Origin: Galbitalea sp036271795
Lineage (GTDB): Bacteria; Actinomycetota; Actinomycetes; Actinomycetales; Microbacteriaceae
Direction: 5' to 3'
DNA length: 64,000 nt
NCBI GenBank assembly: GCA_036271795.1
Contig: DATAZY010000005.1
Location: 1 to 64,000, forward strand
Made by a program: the position numbers and the translations under genes. Position 1 is the first letter of the stretch; every line of letters starts with the position of its first letter. The notes under the pieces are model-generated. The model was given only the letters and a program-made list of their open reading frames with translations. It searched no databases and was not told where the DNA came from. Shown here piece after piece: positions 1-7,823 of this stretch.

Positions 1-1
1 G

Positions 2-85
2 GACATGGTGCAGCAGATGCGCGATGACTGGCAGTTCTATCGCGATCGTCGCCCCGAGTCCTACACGTCAATCCCGAAGCCGTAA
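2..85 (+). CDS. C-terminal end of a carbon-nitrogen hydrolase, probably N-carbamoyl-beta-alanine amidase (partial)
   Basis: Only the last 27 codons are inside the window, ending in TAA. The visible tail reads DMVQQMRDDWQFYRDRRPES and then a short end; the WQFYRDRRP motif is typical of the C-terminus of nitrilase-superfamily amidases such as beta-ureidopropionase and carbamoylputrescine amidase. The next gene, 12 bases downstream, is a dihydropyrimidinase, whose product is the substrate of beta-ureidopropionase, so the pathway context agrees. The catalytic Glu-Lys-Cys residues lie outside the window, so substrate assignment is an inference from the tail and the neighbours. Confidence 0.7.
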   Translation, partial: DMVQQMRDDWQFYRDRRPESYTSIPKP

Positions 86-97
86 GGACCGCGAGCC

Positions 98-1531
98 ATG
101 GCTAAAACCCTTATCAAGAACGGCACAGTCGTGAATTCGACTGGATCGGGCGCTGCCGACGTGCTCATCGATGGCGACACCATTGCCGCCGTCCTCGCGC
201 CGGGATCGACTCTTCTCGGCTTCGATATCGCAGCCAACGTCGACACGGTGATCGACGCCGGGGGCAAGCTCGTCATCCCCGGAGGCATCGATGCGCACAC
301 GCACTTCGAGCTGCCGTTCGGGGGCACGGAGGCATCGGACACCTTCGAATCGGGAACGCGGGCTGCCGCGTGGGGCGGCACGACGAGCGTCATTGACTTC
401 GCGGTTCAGACCACGGGAACGAAGATCCAGGATGGCCTCGCCAAGTGGCACGCGAAGGCCGCGGGCAACTGTGCGATCGACTACGGCTTCCACCAGATCA
501 TGGGTGGCGTCGATGAGGATTCGCTCAAGGCGATGGACGGTTTCGTCGACGAGGGCATCACGAGTTACAAGATGTTCATGGCCTATCCCGGCGTCTTCTA
601 TTCGGATGACGGCCAGATCCTGCAGGCGATGCAGAAAGCGGCCGACATCGGACTGCTCACCATGATGCACGCGGAAAACGGGCCGGCCATCGACGTGCTC
701 GCCGCACAGTTGGTTGCCGCGGGCAAGAACACCCCCTATTACCACGGCATCGCGCGCGCCTGGCAGATGGAAGAGGAAGCCACCCACCGCGCGATCATGC
801 TCGGCAACCTCACGGGGGCGCCGCTCTACATCGTCCACGTGAGCGCGAAGCAGGCCGTCGACCAGCTGGCCTGGGCGCGCGACAAGGGCTGGAACGTCTT
901 CGGCGAGACCTGTCCGCAGTACCTGTATCTCTCGCTCGAAGACCAGCTCGGCGCGGACAGCACGGAGTGGGGAACGTTCGAGGGTGCCAAGTGGGTCTGC
1001 TCCACTCCACTGCGCTCTCGCGAGGAGGGCCACCAGGACTACATGTGGCAGGCGCTCCGCACGAACGACCTGCAGATGGTGTCGACCGACCACTGCCCGT
1101 TCTGCATGAAGGGCCAGAAGGATCTCGGGATCGGCGACTTCCGCAAGATTCCGAACGGCATCGGATCCATCGAGCACCGCATGGACCTCATGTATCAGGG
1201 TGTGGTGACGGGCGAGCTCACGCTGGAGCGCTGGGTCGAACTGGTGTCGACCACTCCGGCGCGAATGTTCGGGATGTACGGACGCAAGGGTGTCATCCAA
1301 CCGGGCGCCGACGGCGATGTCGTCATCTACGATCCCAAGGGTCACACGAGCATTTCGGCCAAAACCCACCACATGAACATGGACTATTCGGCGTGGGAAG
1401 GCTTCGAGATCGACGGGCATGTTGACACGGTTATCTCCCGCGGCAAGGTCATCGTTGACGGCAACGCGTACCTCGGGGCAAAAGGCGACGGCAAGTTCAT
1501 CAAGCGCGGCCTCAGCCAGTATTTGATATAG
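98..1531 (+). CDS. hydA: dihydropyrimidinase / D-hydantoinase
   Basis: This is a 477-residue cytoplasmic amidohydrolase that opens the ring of dihydrouracil, dihydrothymine or 5-substituted hydantoins to N-carbamoyl amino acids. The binuclear metal site is complete: HTH (His67, His69) in DAHTHFELPFGG, the carboxylated lysine candidate Lys158 in SYKMFM, His191 in HAENG, His247 in IVHVSA, and Asp331 in STDHCPF. Length is normal for the family (about 460-490). The ATG at 98 follows the upstream amidase stop by 12 bases with GGACC as a weak ribosome site. It sits second in an amidase-hydantoinase-LLM-aminotransferase operon, which fits reductive pyrimidine catabolism. Confidence 0.95.
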   Translation: MAKTLIKNGTVVNSTGSGAADVLIDGDTIAAVLAPGSTLLGFDIAANVDTVIDAGGKLVIPGGIDAHTHFELPFGGTEASDTFESGTRAAAWGGTTSVIDFAVQTTGTKIQDGLAKWHAKAAGNCAIDYGFHQIMGGVDEDSLKAMDGFVDEGITSYKMFMAYPGVFYSDDGQILQAMQKAADIGLLTMMHAENGPAIDVLAAQLVAAGKNTPYYHGIARAWQMEEEATHRAIMLGNLTGAPLYIVHVSAKQAVDQLAWARDKGWNVFGETCPQYLYLSLEDQLGADSTEWGTFEGAKWVCSTPLRSREEGHQDYMWQALRTNDLQMVSTDHCPFCMKGQKDLGIGDFRKIPNGIGSIEHRMDLMYQGVVTGELTLERWVELVSTTPARMFGMYGRKGVIQPGADGDVVIYDPKGHTSISAKTHHMNMDYSAWEGFEIDGHVDTVISRGKVIVDGNAYLGAKGDGKFIKRGLSQYLI

Positions 1532-1553
1532 CACGGCCCGATCTAAGGACAGC

Positions 1554-2576
1554 ATGGACTTCGGAGCAGTACTTCAGACCAATCCACCGGCTTCGCGCAC
1601 GGTGTATCTCGCCAAGCTCGCCGAGCAGTACGGGTTCAGTCACGTCTGGACGTTTGACTCGCACCTGCTCTGGCAGGAGCCGTATGTCATCTACAGCCAG
1701 ATCCTGGCCGAGACCAAGCGCGTCATCGTCGGCCCGATGGTGACCAACCCGGCGACACGGGACTGGACCGTCACGGCATCCACCTACGCGACCCTTAACG
1801 AGATGTACGGCAACCGCACGATTTGCGGCATCGGCCGCGGGGACTCGGCCGTGCGGGTGACCAATGGGGCACCGACGACGCTGAAGACGCTGCGCGAGTC
1901 GATCCACGTCATCCGGGAGCTCGCCAACTCGCGGCCGGTCGAGTACAACGGCGCGCAACTGCAGTTTCCGTGGAGCACGGGTTCGACGCTCGACATCTGG
2001 GTGGCTGCGTACGGACCGCTGGCGCTCAAGCTGGCTGGCGAAGTTGGTGACGGCTTCATCCTGCAACTCGCCGATCTCGACATCGCCGAATGGATGATCA
2101 AGACGGTTCGAGATGCGGCGGAGGCGGCCGGACGCGACCCGATGTCGGTGAAGTTCTGCGTCGCGGCGCCCATGTACATCGGAGACGACTGGGACCACAT
2201 GCGCGACCAGTGCCGCTGGTTCGGCGGGATGGTCGGCAATCATGTCGCCGACATCGTCGCCAAATACGGGGACAGCGGCTCTGTGCCGAAGGCGCTCACC
2301 GACTACATCAAGGGCCGCGAGGGCTACGACTACAACGAGCACGGTCGGGCCGGGAACACCCATGCCGAGTTCGTGCCCGATGAGATCGTCGATCGTTTCT
2401 GCCTGCTCGGCACCGCGGAAGACCACATCGAAAAGCTCAAGGCTCTCAAGGCGATTGGCGTCGACCAGCTCGCCGGCTACCTCCAGCACGACAACAAGGA
2501 AGAGACGCTGCGCGTCTACGGCGAGACCGTCATCCCGGCCATTCGCGAACACATCACTGCGAAGGAGCAGCTATGA
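1554..2576 (+). CDS. LLM-class F420-dependent oxidoreductase of the hydantoinase-linked type (TIGR03842-like)
   Basis: The 340-residue protein is a luciferase-like TIM-barrel enzyme; the N-terminal MDFGAVLQTNPPASRTVYLA and the internal GIGRGDSAVR (phosphate-binding loop of F420/FMN) are characteristic. The family known as TIGR03842 is described as F420-dependent and often linked to hydantoinase genes, which is exactly the arrangement here. A sensible role is the redox step that makes or uses the dihydropyrimidine/hydantoin substrate, but that is inference. The start ATG follows the hydantoinase stop by 22 bases, with AAGGACAGC upstream as ribosome site. Its end overlaps the aminotransferase start by four bases (ATGA), so the two are translationally coupled. 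Confidence 0.88.
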   Translation: MDFGAVLQTNPPASRTVYLAKLAEQYGFSHVWTFDSHLLWQEPYVIYSQILAETKRVIVGPMVTNPATRDWTVTASTYATLNEMYGNRTICGIGRGDSAVRVTNGAPTTLKTLRESIHVIRELANSRPVEYNGAQLQFPWSTGSTLDIWVAAYGPLALKLAGEVGDGFILQLADLDIAEWMIKTVRDAAEAAGRDPMSVKFCVAAPMYIGDDWDHMRDQCRWFGGMVGNHVADIVAKYGDSGSVPKALTDYIKGREGYDYNEHGRAGNTHAEFVPDEIVDRFCLLGTAEDHIEKLKALKAIGVDQLAGYLQHDNKEETLRVYGETVIPAIREHITAKEQL

Positions 2577-3901
2577 CCGTCCCAGAGTTTGACTCAGCCG
2601 AGGGAGACCGCGCGTTCGACCTCGACCGTGCGCACGTCTTCCACTCCTGGAGTGCGCAGGGGGCGCTCCAGCCGTTCGTGCCCGCGAGAGGCAAGGGCAC
2701 GAAGCTGTGGGACTACGACGGCAAGGCCTACCTCGACTTCTCGAGCCAGCTCGTCAATCTGAACATCGGGCACCAGCATCCGAAGGTCGTCGCAGCGATC
2801 AAGGCTCAGGCCGACATCATGACCACGATCGCGCCCGCGCACGCGAACATCCAGCGTGGTGAGGCGGCCAGCCGAATCCTCGAACGCGCGGGTGGACACT
2901 TCTCGCGCGTCTTCTTCACGAATGGGGGCGCGGACGCGAACGAGAACGCGATCCGTCTCGCCAGGTTGACGACGGGCCGCGACAAGGTTCTCTCGACGTA
3001 TCGCAGCTACCACGGCAACACCGGTGCGGCCATCGTCGCGACTGGCGACTGGCGACGGATGCCGAACGAGTACGCGCGCGGTCACGCGCACTTCTTCGGT
3101 CCCTTTGCCTACCGCTCCGAATTCTGGTCGTCGTCGCCCGAGGAGGAGTCGGAGCGCGCTCTGCACCACCTCGAGCGGGTGATCCTCTCGGAGGGAGCGG
3201 TCACAATCGCGGCGATCCTGCTCGAGACCGTGCCCGGAACCGCGGGCGTCCTCGTGCCGCCGCCCGGCTACCTGGCGGGCGTTCGCGCGCTCTGCGACAA
3301 GTACGGGATCGTGCTGATCTTCGACGAGGTGATGTGCGGCTTCGGGCGCACCGGCGACTGGTTCGCCTGGCAGAACCCAACGTTCGCGGGCGTGCAGCCC
3401 GACCTCGTGGCCTTTGCCAAGGGGGTCAACTCCGGCTACGTGCCGGCCGGTGGCGTCATTATTTCCGACTCGATCGCGAACGCGTTCACCGACGAGGTGT
3501 TCCCGGGCGGGCTCACCTACTCCGGGCATCCGCTCGCCATGGCATCGATTGTCGCGACTCTGGATGCCATGAGGGACGAGAAGATTGTCGAGAACGCTGC
3601 CTCAATCGGCGCGGACCTGCTGGGTCCCGGGCTCCGTGAGCTCGCGACGAAGTATCCGATGATTGGCGACGTTCGTGGGGTCGGCGTTTTTTGGGCGCTC
3701 GACCTGGTTGATGACCCCGCAACTCGTACTCCGGTATCCGGCGCGATCGTCGCCGACATCAAGAATCGGCTCATGGCTGCAGGACTGCTGCCGTTCACGG
3801 CGGACAACCGCATCCACGTCGTCCCACCGTGCAATGTGACGCCCGACGAAGTCAGGACTGCCCTGGGCATCTACGACGAGGTCTTCGCCGCTGTCGCCTA
3901 G
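2573..3901 (+). CDS. class III PLP-dependent aminotransferase (probable beta-alanine/omega-amino acid:pyruvate type)
   Basis: The 442-residue protein is a fold-type I class III aminotransferase. Asp251 in FDEVMCGFGRTG contacts the PLP ring nitrogen and Lys283 in VAFAKGVNSGYVP is the Schiff-base lysine; the GGADANENAIRLAR segment binds the cofactor phosphate. Its place at the end of the pyrimidine/hydantoin operon suggests it removes the amino group from beta-alanine or beta-aminoisobutyrate to give a semialdehyde. Other omega-aminotransferase substrates cannot be excluded. It begins inside the stop of the LLM gene (four-base overlap) and its TAG stop shares a CTAG palindrome with the stop of the convergent gene on the other strand. 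Confidence 0.9.
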   Translation: MTVPEFDSAEGDRAFDLDRAHVFHSWSAQGALQPFVPARGKGTKLWDYDGKAYLDFSSQLVNLNIGHQHPKVVAAIKAQADIMTTIAPAHANIQRGEAASRILERAGGHFSRVFFTNGGADANENAIRLARLTTGRDKVLSTYRSYHGNTGAAIVATGDWRRMPNEYARGHAHFFGPFAYRSEFWSSSPEEESERALHHLERVILSEGAVTIAAILLETVPGTAGVLVPPPGYLAGVRALCDKYGIVLIFDEVMCGFGRTGDWFAWQNPTFAGVQPDLVAFAKGVNSGYVPAGGVIISDSIANAFTDEVFPGGLTYSGHPLAMASIVATLDAMRDEKIVENAASIGADLLGPGLRELATKYPMIGDVRGVGVFWALDLVDDPATRTPVSGAIVADIKNRLMAAGLLPFTADNRIHVVPPCNVTPDEVRTALGIYDEVFAAVA

Positions 3902-4194
3902 GCGGTCGCGACCACGTCGTAGTGCTCGACGGTTGCCGGTGGGCCGTAGAAGTGGTGCAGGGCCGCGCGCCACTCGTCATAGGCAGGTGACCCGCGGAAG
4001 CCGATCTCATGATCGTCGAGCGTTTCCCACTCGACCAGCAGCAGATAGCCGCTCGGCCGCTCGATGCAGCGCGATAGTGTCAGGCCGTGGAATCCGGGCG
4101 ATGCGGCGATGAGCCGCTTGGCGTTCGCGAACGCCGCCTCGAACTCCTCCTCGCGGCCGGGGATGACGGGAAGTGTCGCGTGTTCGGTAATCAC
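3898..4194 (-). CDS. antibiotic biosynthesis monooxygenase (ABM) family protein
   Basis: This is a small ferredoxin-like alpha-beta barrel protein of about 98 residues. The pattern TEHATLPVIPGREEEFEAAF at the start, SPGFHGLTLSRCIE in the middle and YLLLVEWETLDDHEIGFRGS near the end is the standard ABM layout. Members act as small cofactor-free monooxygenases, haem-degrading enzymes or have unknown roles; no substrate can be read here. I chose the GTG at 4194 because it starts exactly where the family starts; a TTG at 4212 would add six residues. It is convergent with the aminotransferase gene and their stop codons overlap within CTAG. Confidence 0.8.
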   Translation of the reverse strand: MITEHATLPVIPGREEEFEAAFANAKRLIAASPGFHGLTLSRCIERPSGYLLLVEWETLDDHEIGFRGSPAYDEWRAALHHFYGPPATVEHYDVVATA

Positions 4195-4296
4195 CCCCTC
4201 ATCCTGCCTCAACCGAAGTTCTTGTCGTTGCCGCCCGCAACGACAACGGGGTGGGGTTGTGGATGCGCGTGCCCGGCGGCCGGCCGCAGCGTCGGG

Positions 4297-4302
4297 TAAA
4301 CT
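4297..4302 (+). promoter_or_regulatory. -10 promoter element TAAACT of yceD-rpmF-rnc-mutM
   Basis: TAAACT (TANNNT consensus) ends eight bases before the GTG start at 4311, so transcription would begin at or next to the start codon. No ribosome binding site is present between them, which supports a leaderless transcript. No convincing -35 element is visible. Confidence 0.55.
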
Positions 4303-4310
4303 CGTCCGTC

Positions 4311-4895
4311 GTGCCGCACCTCAGTAAAAGCCCGTACACCGTGTCGGTGGTCGACATCGTTCACCGTCCCGGCGAGATGCGCGAGAAGTCCATCGACGTC
4401 ACGGTTGATGACGACATGGGCAACGCAGTTATCGGCATGCGCACGGGCTCGAAGCTGCACATCGATGCGCGTCTCGAGTCCCTCCACGACGGCATCCTGG
4501 TCTCCGGCGAGGTCGAGGCGGTCGCCGAGGGCGAGTGTGTCCGCTGCCTGATCGAGGTGAGCGTTCCGGTCGAAGTCGAGTTTGCCGAGCTTTTCGCGTA
4601 TTCTTTCGACGAAGCTTTTGACTACGCAGTTCAAGACGATCACGTGGATCTTGAACCGTTGGTCAGGGATGCGGTGGTGCTCTCACTACCGTTTCAACCG
4701 GTCTGTCAGGAAGATTGCCTCGGCCTGTGCCCAGAGTGTGGGGTACGGCTTCTTGATAATCCGGGCCACGAGCATGAAGCTCCCGTCGATCCACGATGGG
4801 CAGCACTTGCCGGGCTCGACGGGATGACCTCAGAAGACACCGTGGCGCCGGGGACCAAACACACGGGAAGCCGCGCCAAAGAAGAGAAGAGTTAG
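4311..4895 (+). CDS. yceD: YceD/DUF177 family protein, probable 23S rRNA accumulation factor
   Basis: The protein has 194 residues from the GTG at 4311. DUF177/YceD proteins carry a CxxC-x(n)-CxxC motif; here Cys pairs appear as GECVRCLIEV in the middle and CQEDCLGLCPECGVRL toward the C-terminus. The gene is followed by rpmF with a two-base gap, the classical yceD-rpmF pair; in bacteria and plants YceD homologues affect 23S rRNA levels. The start is decided by the -10 box 8 bases upstream; a start at 4251 would lie upstream of the promoter and encode a non-conserved arginine-rich extension. The last 30 residues are acidic/basic low complexity. Confidence 0.88.
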   Translation: MPHLSKSPYTVSVVDIVHRPGEMREKSIDVTVDDDMGNAVIGMRTGSKLHIDARLESLHDGILVSGEVEAVAEGECVRCLIEVSVPVEVEFAELFAYSFDEAFDYAVQDDHVDLEPLVRDAVVLSLPFQPVCQEDCLGLCPECGVRLLDNPGHEHEAPVDPRWAALAGLDGMTSEDTVAPGTKHTGSRAKEEKS

Positions 4896-4897
4896 AG

Positions 4898-5101
4898 ATG
4901 GCTGTACCGAAGCGCAAAATGTCGCGCGCGAGCACTCGCATGCGCCGCGCGCAGTGGAAGGCGACCCCGCCGACCCTCGTTAAGACCGTAGAGAACGGCA
5001 AGACCGTCTACAGCCTTCCGCACCGTGCGAAGGTCGTGGAGGACTCAGCGGGCACGCCCCTGTACATGGAGTACAAGGGCCGCAAGGTCGCAGACGTCTG
5101 A
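4898..5101 (+). CDS. rpmF: 50S ribosomal protein L32
   Basis: The 67-residue protein starts MAVPKRKMSRASTRMRRAQW, the universal N-terminus of bL32, and ends with PLYMEYKGRKVADV. The ATG follows AAGAGAAGAG, an acceptable ribosome site, and lies two bases after the yceD stop. It lacks the C-terminal CxxC/CxxH zinc-binding cysteines found in some L32 proteins (the body has no cysteine), so it is the zinc-free (C-minus) form. Confidence 0.97.
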   Translation: MAVPKRKMSRASTRMRRAQWKATPPTLVKTVENGKTVYSLPHRAKVVEDSAGTPLYMEYKGRKVADV

Positions 5102-5153
5102 CAATTCTGGGTCCGCCGCTCCTCGCGCGGCGAACCTGGCGTCGCAACTGGGA

Positions 5154-5810
5154 GTGCCGTTAGGGCCCGAGTTGTTGGAACTCGCTCTGACGCATCGCTC
5201 TTTCGCGTACGAAAACGGTGGGTTGCCGCATAACGAGCGACTCGAATTCCTGGGTGACTCGATCCTCGGGCAGGCTGTCACAGTCATGCTCTACACCGAG
5301 AACCCGACGCTGGATGAGGGCGAGCTCGCCAAGCGTCGTGCGAGCCTCGTGTCCAGTGTCGCGCTCGCCGAGGTGGCCCGCTCGATCGGCCTCGGGCAGT
5401 ACATCCGTCTCGGACACGGCGAGGAACTGACCGGTGGCCACGACAAGTCTTCCATCCTCGCGGACACGGTCGAAGCCGTCATCGGTGCCGTTTACCTGGA
5501 TTGCGGCGAGGAGATCGCGACGGCCTTCGTGCTGCGACTCATCCGGCCATTACTCGAAGACCCCGAGCGCTTCGGTGCCGCGATGGACCCGAAGACCAGC
5601 CTGCAGGAGCTGAGCACCCGCCTCGGGCGCGGGATGCCGTCCTACACGGTCAAGGACAGCGGCCCGGATCACTCCAAGCGATTTCACGCTACCGTCTCGC
5701 TCGGCGGGGACAAGGTTGCGATCGGAACGGGCACGAGCAAGAAGCAGGCCGAAATGTCGGCCGCGCTTGAGGCGTGGACCCAACTCCAGATGCCCCAGCT
5801 CAAGAACTAA
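5154..5810 (+). CDS. rnc: ribonuclease III
   Basis: RNase III cuts double-stranded RNA, including the stems that release 16S and 23S rRNA. The signature NERLEFLGDSILG with the catalytic Glu and Asp is present, followed by the second acidic cluster (DTVEAVIGAVYLD) and a C-terminal double-stranded RNA-binding domain (DPKTSLQELSTR to the GTSKKQAEMSAAL motif). The start is unclear: the reading frame is open and looks family-like (AANLASQLGVPLGPELLELA) back to the rpmF stop, but no ATG, GTG or TTG occurs between 5100 and 5154. The GTG at 5154 gives 218 residues and trims the first helix; a GTG at 5025 would lie inside rpmF and add a non-conserved stretch. A rare start codon (for example CTG at 5136) is possible. 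Confidence 0.9.
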   Translation: MPLGPELLELALTHRSFAYENGGLPHNERLEFLGDSILGQAVTVMLYTENPTLDEGELAKRRASLVSSVALAEVARSIGLGQYIRLGHGEELTGGHDKSSILADTVEAVIGAVYLDCGEEIATAFVLRLIRPLLEDPERFGAAMDPKTSLQELSTRLGRGMPSYTVKDSGPDHSKRFHATVSLGGDKVAIGTGTSKKQAEMSAALEAWTQLQMPQLKN

Positions 5811-5812
5811 CC

Positions 5813-5836
5813 ATGCCAGAGCGCTGCGATGCCTGA
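5813..5836 (+). other. seven-codon mini-ORF overlapping the mutM start
   Basis: ATG at 5813 opens a seven-codon frame (MPERCDA) whose TGA stop lies inside the first codons of mutM, whose ATG is at 5829. The first three codons mirror the MPE start of MutM. It may be a leader peptide that couples translation, or simply a local duplication of the mutM start; there is no direct evidence for translation. Confidence 0.25.
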
Positions 5837-6722
5837 ACTGCCGGAGGTCGAGGTCGTTCGCGCGGGCCTTGAACCCGCGACCAGCGGCGCGACCGTTACC
5901 GGCGTGCGCATTTTTGACGAGCGCTCGCTGAGACGTCACGACGCACCGGCAGAGGACTTCGTCGATCGGCTGGTCGGGAGCACCCTCGGGGCGCCGGAGC
6001 GGCGCGGGAAATTTCTCTGGGTGCCGATCTCTGCGACCAATGCGCTCGTCATCCATCTCGGCATGAGCGGGCAGGTGCTGCTGCGTGAGGTGGATGCCCC
6101 GCTCGACCGACTGACCCGCATCAGCATCGACCTCGTTCAGCCGAAGAACGGACCGCTTCGCGTCGACTTCGTGGACCAGCGCATCTTCGGTTCGATGGGC
6201 GTAGATCGCCTGATCGAGTCCGGTGACGTGCCGGGCGACCTCGTGCCGAGCCAGGTCGTTCACATCGCGCGAGACCCCATGGATCCGAAATTCGACGACG
6301 CGCTGTTCTTCGCGAAGCTCGCGAAGCGAAACACCGGAGTCAAGCGTGCACTGCTCGACCAATCCCTGATCAGCGGAATCGGCAACATCTACGCCGATGA
6401 GGCGCTATGGGCGGCCAGGGTCCACTACGACCAGCCAACGGGGTCACTCAGCCGGCCGCGCGCGAAGACCCTCCTCGCGGAGGTACGGCTTGTACTCGGT
6501 AAGGCATTGGCAGAGGGTGGCACGAGTTTCGATGCGCAATACCTGAACGTCAATGGCGAATCGGGCTACTTCTCCCATTCACTGAACGCCTACGGGCAGC
6601 AGGGTCTTCCGTGCCCGCGCTGCGGGCGGGCGATCGTGCGCGAGCAGTTCATGAACCGCGGCTCACACTTCTGCCCGTGGTGTCAACGCGTGCGCACCGG
6701 CCGCCAGAGCACCGGCTTTTAG
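5829..6722 (+). CDS. mutM: formamidopyrimidine-DNA glycosylase
   Basis: MutM (Fpg) removes 8-oxoguanine and formamidopyrimidines from DNA and nicks the abasic site. The 297-residue protein begins MPELPEVEVVR; the Pro2 nucleophile and Glu3 are intact. The HxH/helix-two-turn-helix region contains LLDQSLISGIGNIYADEALW, and the C-terminal zinc finger CPRCGRAI...CPWCQR is complete with the FMNRGSHFC segment. It is the last gene of the yceD-rpmF-rnc-mutM run, 18 bases after rnc. The preceding ATG at 5813 is out of frame and yields only a seven-codon mini-ORF. The stop overlaps the stop of the convergent GNAT gene. Confidence 0.97.
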   Translation: MPELPEVEVVRAGLEPATSGATVTGVRIFDERSLRRHDAPAEDFVDRLVGSTLGAPERRGKFLWVPISATNALVIHLGMSGQVLLREVDAPLDRLTRISIDLVQPKNGPLRVDFVDQRIFGSMGVDRLIESGDVPGDLVPSQVVHIARDPMDPKFDDALFFAKLAKRNTGVKRALLDQSLISGIGNIYADEALWAARVHYDQPTGSLSRPRAKTLLAEVRLVLGKALAEGGTSFDAQYLNVNGESGYFSHSLNAYGQQGLPCPRCGRAIVREQFMNRGSHFCPWCQRVRTGRQSTGF

Positions 6723-7792
6723 AGAACCCGCTTCCAGGCGCTCTCGTACGCGAGGGCCACGAATCCGACCGCTTCGTTGACGTCCAACATGTATCGGTTC
6801 TCCTCGGCGTTACCGGTCGTGATTGCGGGATGCCCCGGGTGCGTCTGCGTCAGTGCCTGGATGTTGTCGATTTTCATGAGCATTCCGAGGCGTCGTCCGC
6901 GGTGCTCGCTGAGCACGAGCGTGTCCCGCTGGGCGACGGGACGGCCGAGTTCGGGGGGAACCGACAGCTCGTTGAACGCGACCAGGTGACCGGTTGGAAT
7001 GTGCTCGATGCCCGAGGTGAGCAGGATGCGCGGGCTCTGCGCCTCGAAGTCGTCCTGGTCGCGCACGCGTTCCGCCGTCCACTCCTCCTCGCGGATGTCG
7101 AGCGCTCCGTAAGGCGCATCCGTCAGCATTCTGCGACGCAGCATTGCGAGGTCGTCGCGGCGCTCGACCGGAGTGCGACCTTCCCAGCGAACGACGCGAT
7201 ACTCCGGACCGGCGGCCGACTCTGCCCGTGCCCGATTCTTGTTGAGTATCGCGGGATCGACCGGCAGCGCGAGCCGGCTCGCGCGTTCGACCTGTTCGAG
7301 CGAGAAGCCGTGGGCGAGAGCGAATCGAACGCCGTCGTCCCTCTTGGGGACAACGCCGAATCCGGTTGGTGACTTCAGTTTCGGCCCCCGCACGTTCGTT
7401 CCGCTGAAGAAACCGGTCTGGTAGACGGTTCGTCCGTCCTCGCGTGCAGCTGCCGCCATCGCCTCGAAGAGCGCGTTGCCAATACCACGGCGGCGAAACT
7501 TCGGGAGCACCTCAACGGTCAGCCAACCAACGGGGTCGCGCGGTGTCGGCGCGAACTCGTAGGTGCCGCGCCCCACGATTCGACCGTCGACGCGCGCAAG
7601 GAAGAGTCGTCGGGGGTCGTGCGTATCAATCCACCGGGGCAACAGTTCTTCCGGGGAGAATCCCAATTCCGGCGTCCCGATCGTCGCCGCCTCGATCTCG
7701 TTACGGACGCGCGTCATCTCGACGAAGTCATCCCAGCCCGCTTCGCCGATCGCGGCTGGGATCCGCAGTTCCTCGATCGAGAAATCGGTCAC
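6719..7792 (-). CDS. tandem GNAT-domain N-acetyltransferase (paralogue 1)
   Basis: The 357-residue protein is built from two GNAT folds. The first carries the acetyl-CoA loop RRRGIGNALFEAM (roughly residues 110-125, RxxGxG/A); the second, in the C-terminal half, has LSEHRGRRLGMLMKIDN (about 305-320). The substrate is unknown; related two-domain proteins include mycothiol synthase MshD and several antibiotic-modifying enzymes, but the sequence does not identify one. A paralogue of almost equal length lies at 9930-10994. The gene follows histidine kinase 1 by 31 bases in the same direction and likely closes that operon; the GTG at 7792 has TTTGAGG as ribosome site. Confidence 0.85.
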   Translation of the reverse strand: MTDFSIEELRIPAAIGEAGWDDFVEMTRVRNEIEAATIGTPELGFSPEELLPRWIDTHDPRRLFLARVDGRIVGRGTYEFAPTPRDPVGWLTVEVLPKFRRRGIGNALFEAMAAAAREDGRTVYQTGFFSGTNVRGPKLKSPTGFGVVPKRDDGVRFALAHGFSLEQVERASRLALPVDPAILNKNRARAESAAGPEYRVVRWEGRTPVERRDDLAMLRRRMLTDAPYGALDIREEEWTAERVRDQDDFEAQSPRILLTSGIEHIPTGHLVAFNELSVPPELGRPVAQRDTLVLSEHRGRRLGMLMKIDNIQALTQTHPGHPAITTGNAEENRYMLDVNEAVGFVALAYESAWKRVL

Positions 7793-7823
7793 ACCTCAAA
7801 GAACCAGACAAGCGTTCCGGATG

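Noticed and set aside
68..1555. Long open frame antisense to the hydantoinase gene
   Set aside because: High-GC genes leave open antisense frames; the encoded sequence is Arg/His/Val-rich with no domain, and the plus strand has a full conserved enzyme. The same reasoning excludes the many other antisense frames, for example opposite smc, ftsY, cdsA and the hydrolase gene.
5025..5153. Upstream GTG start of rnc inside rpmF
   Set aside because: It would overlap rpmF by 77 bases and encode a non-conserved Arg/Ser-rich stretch.
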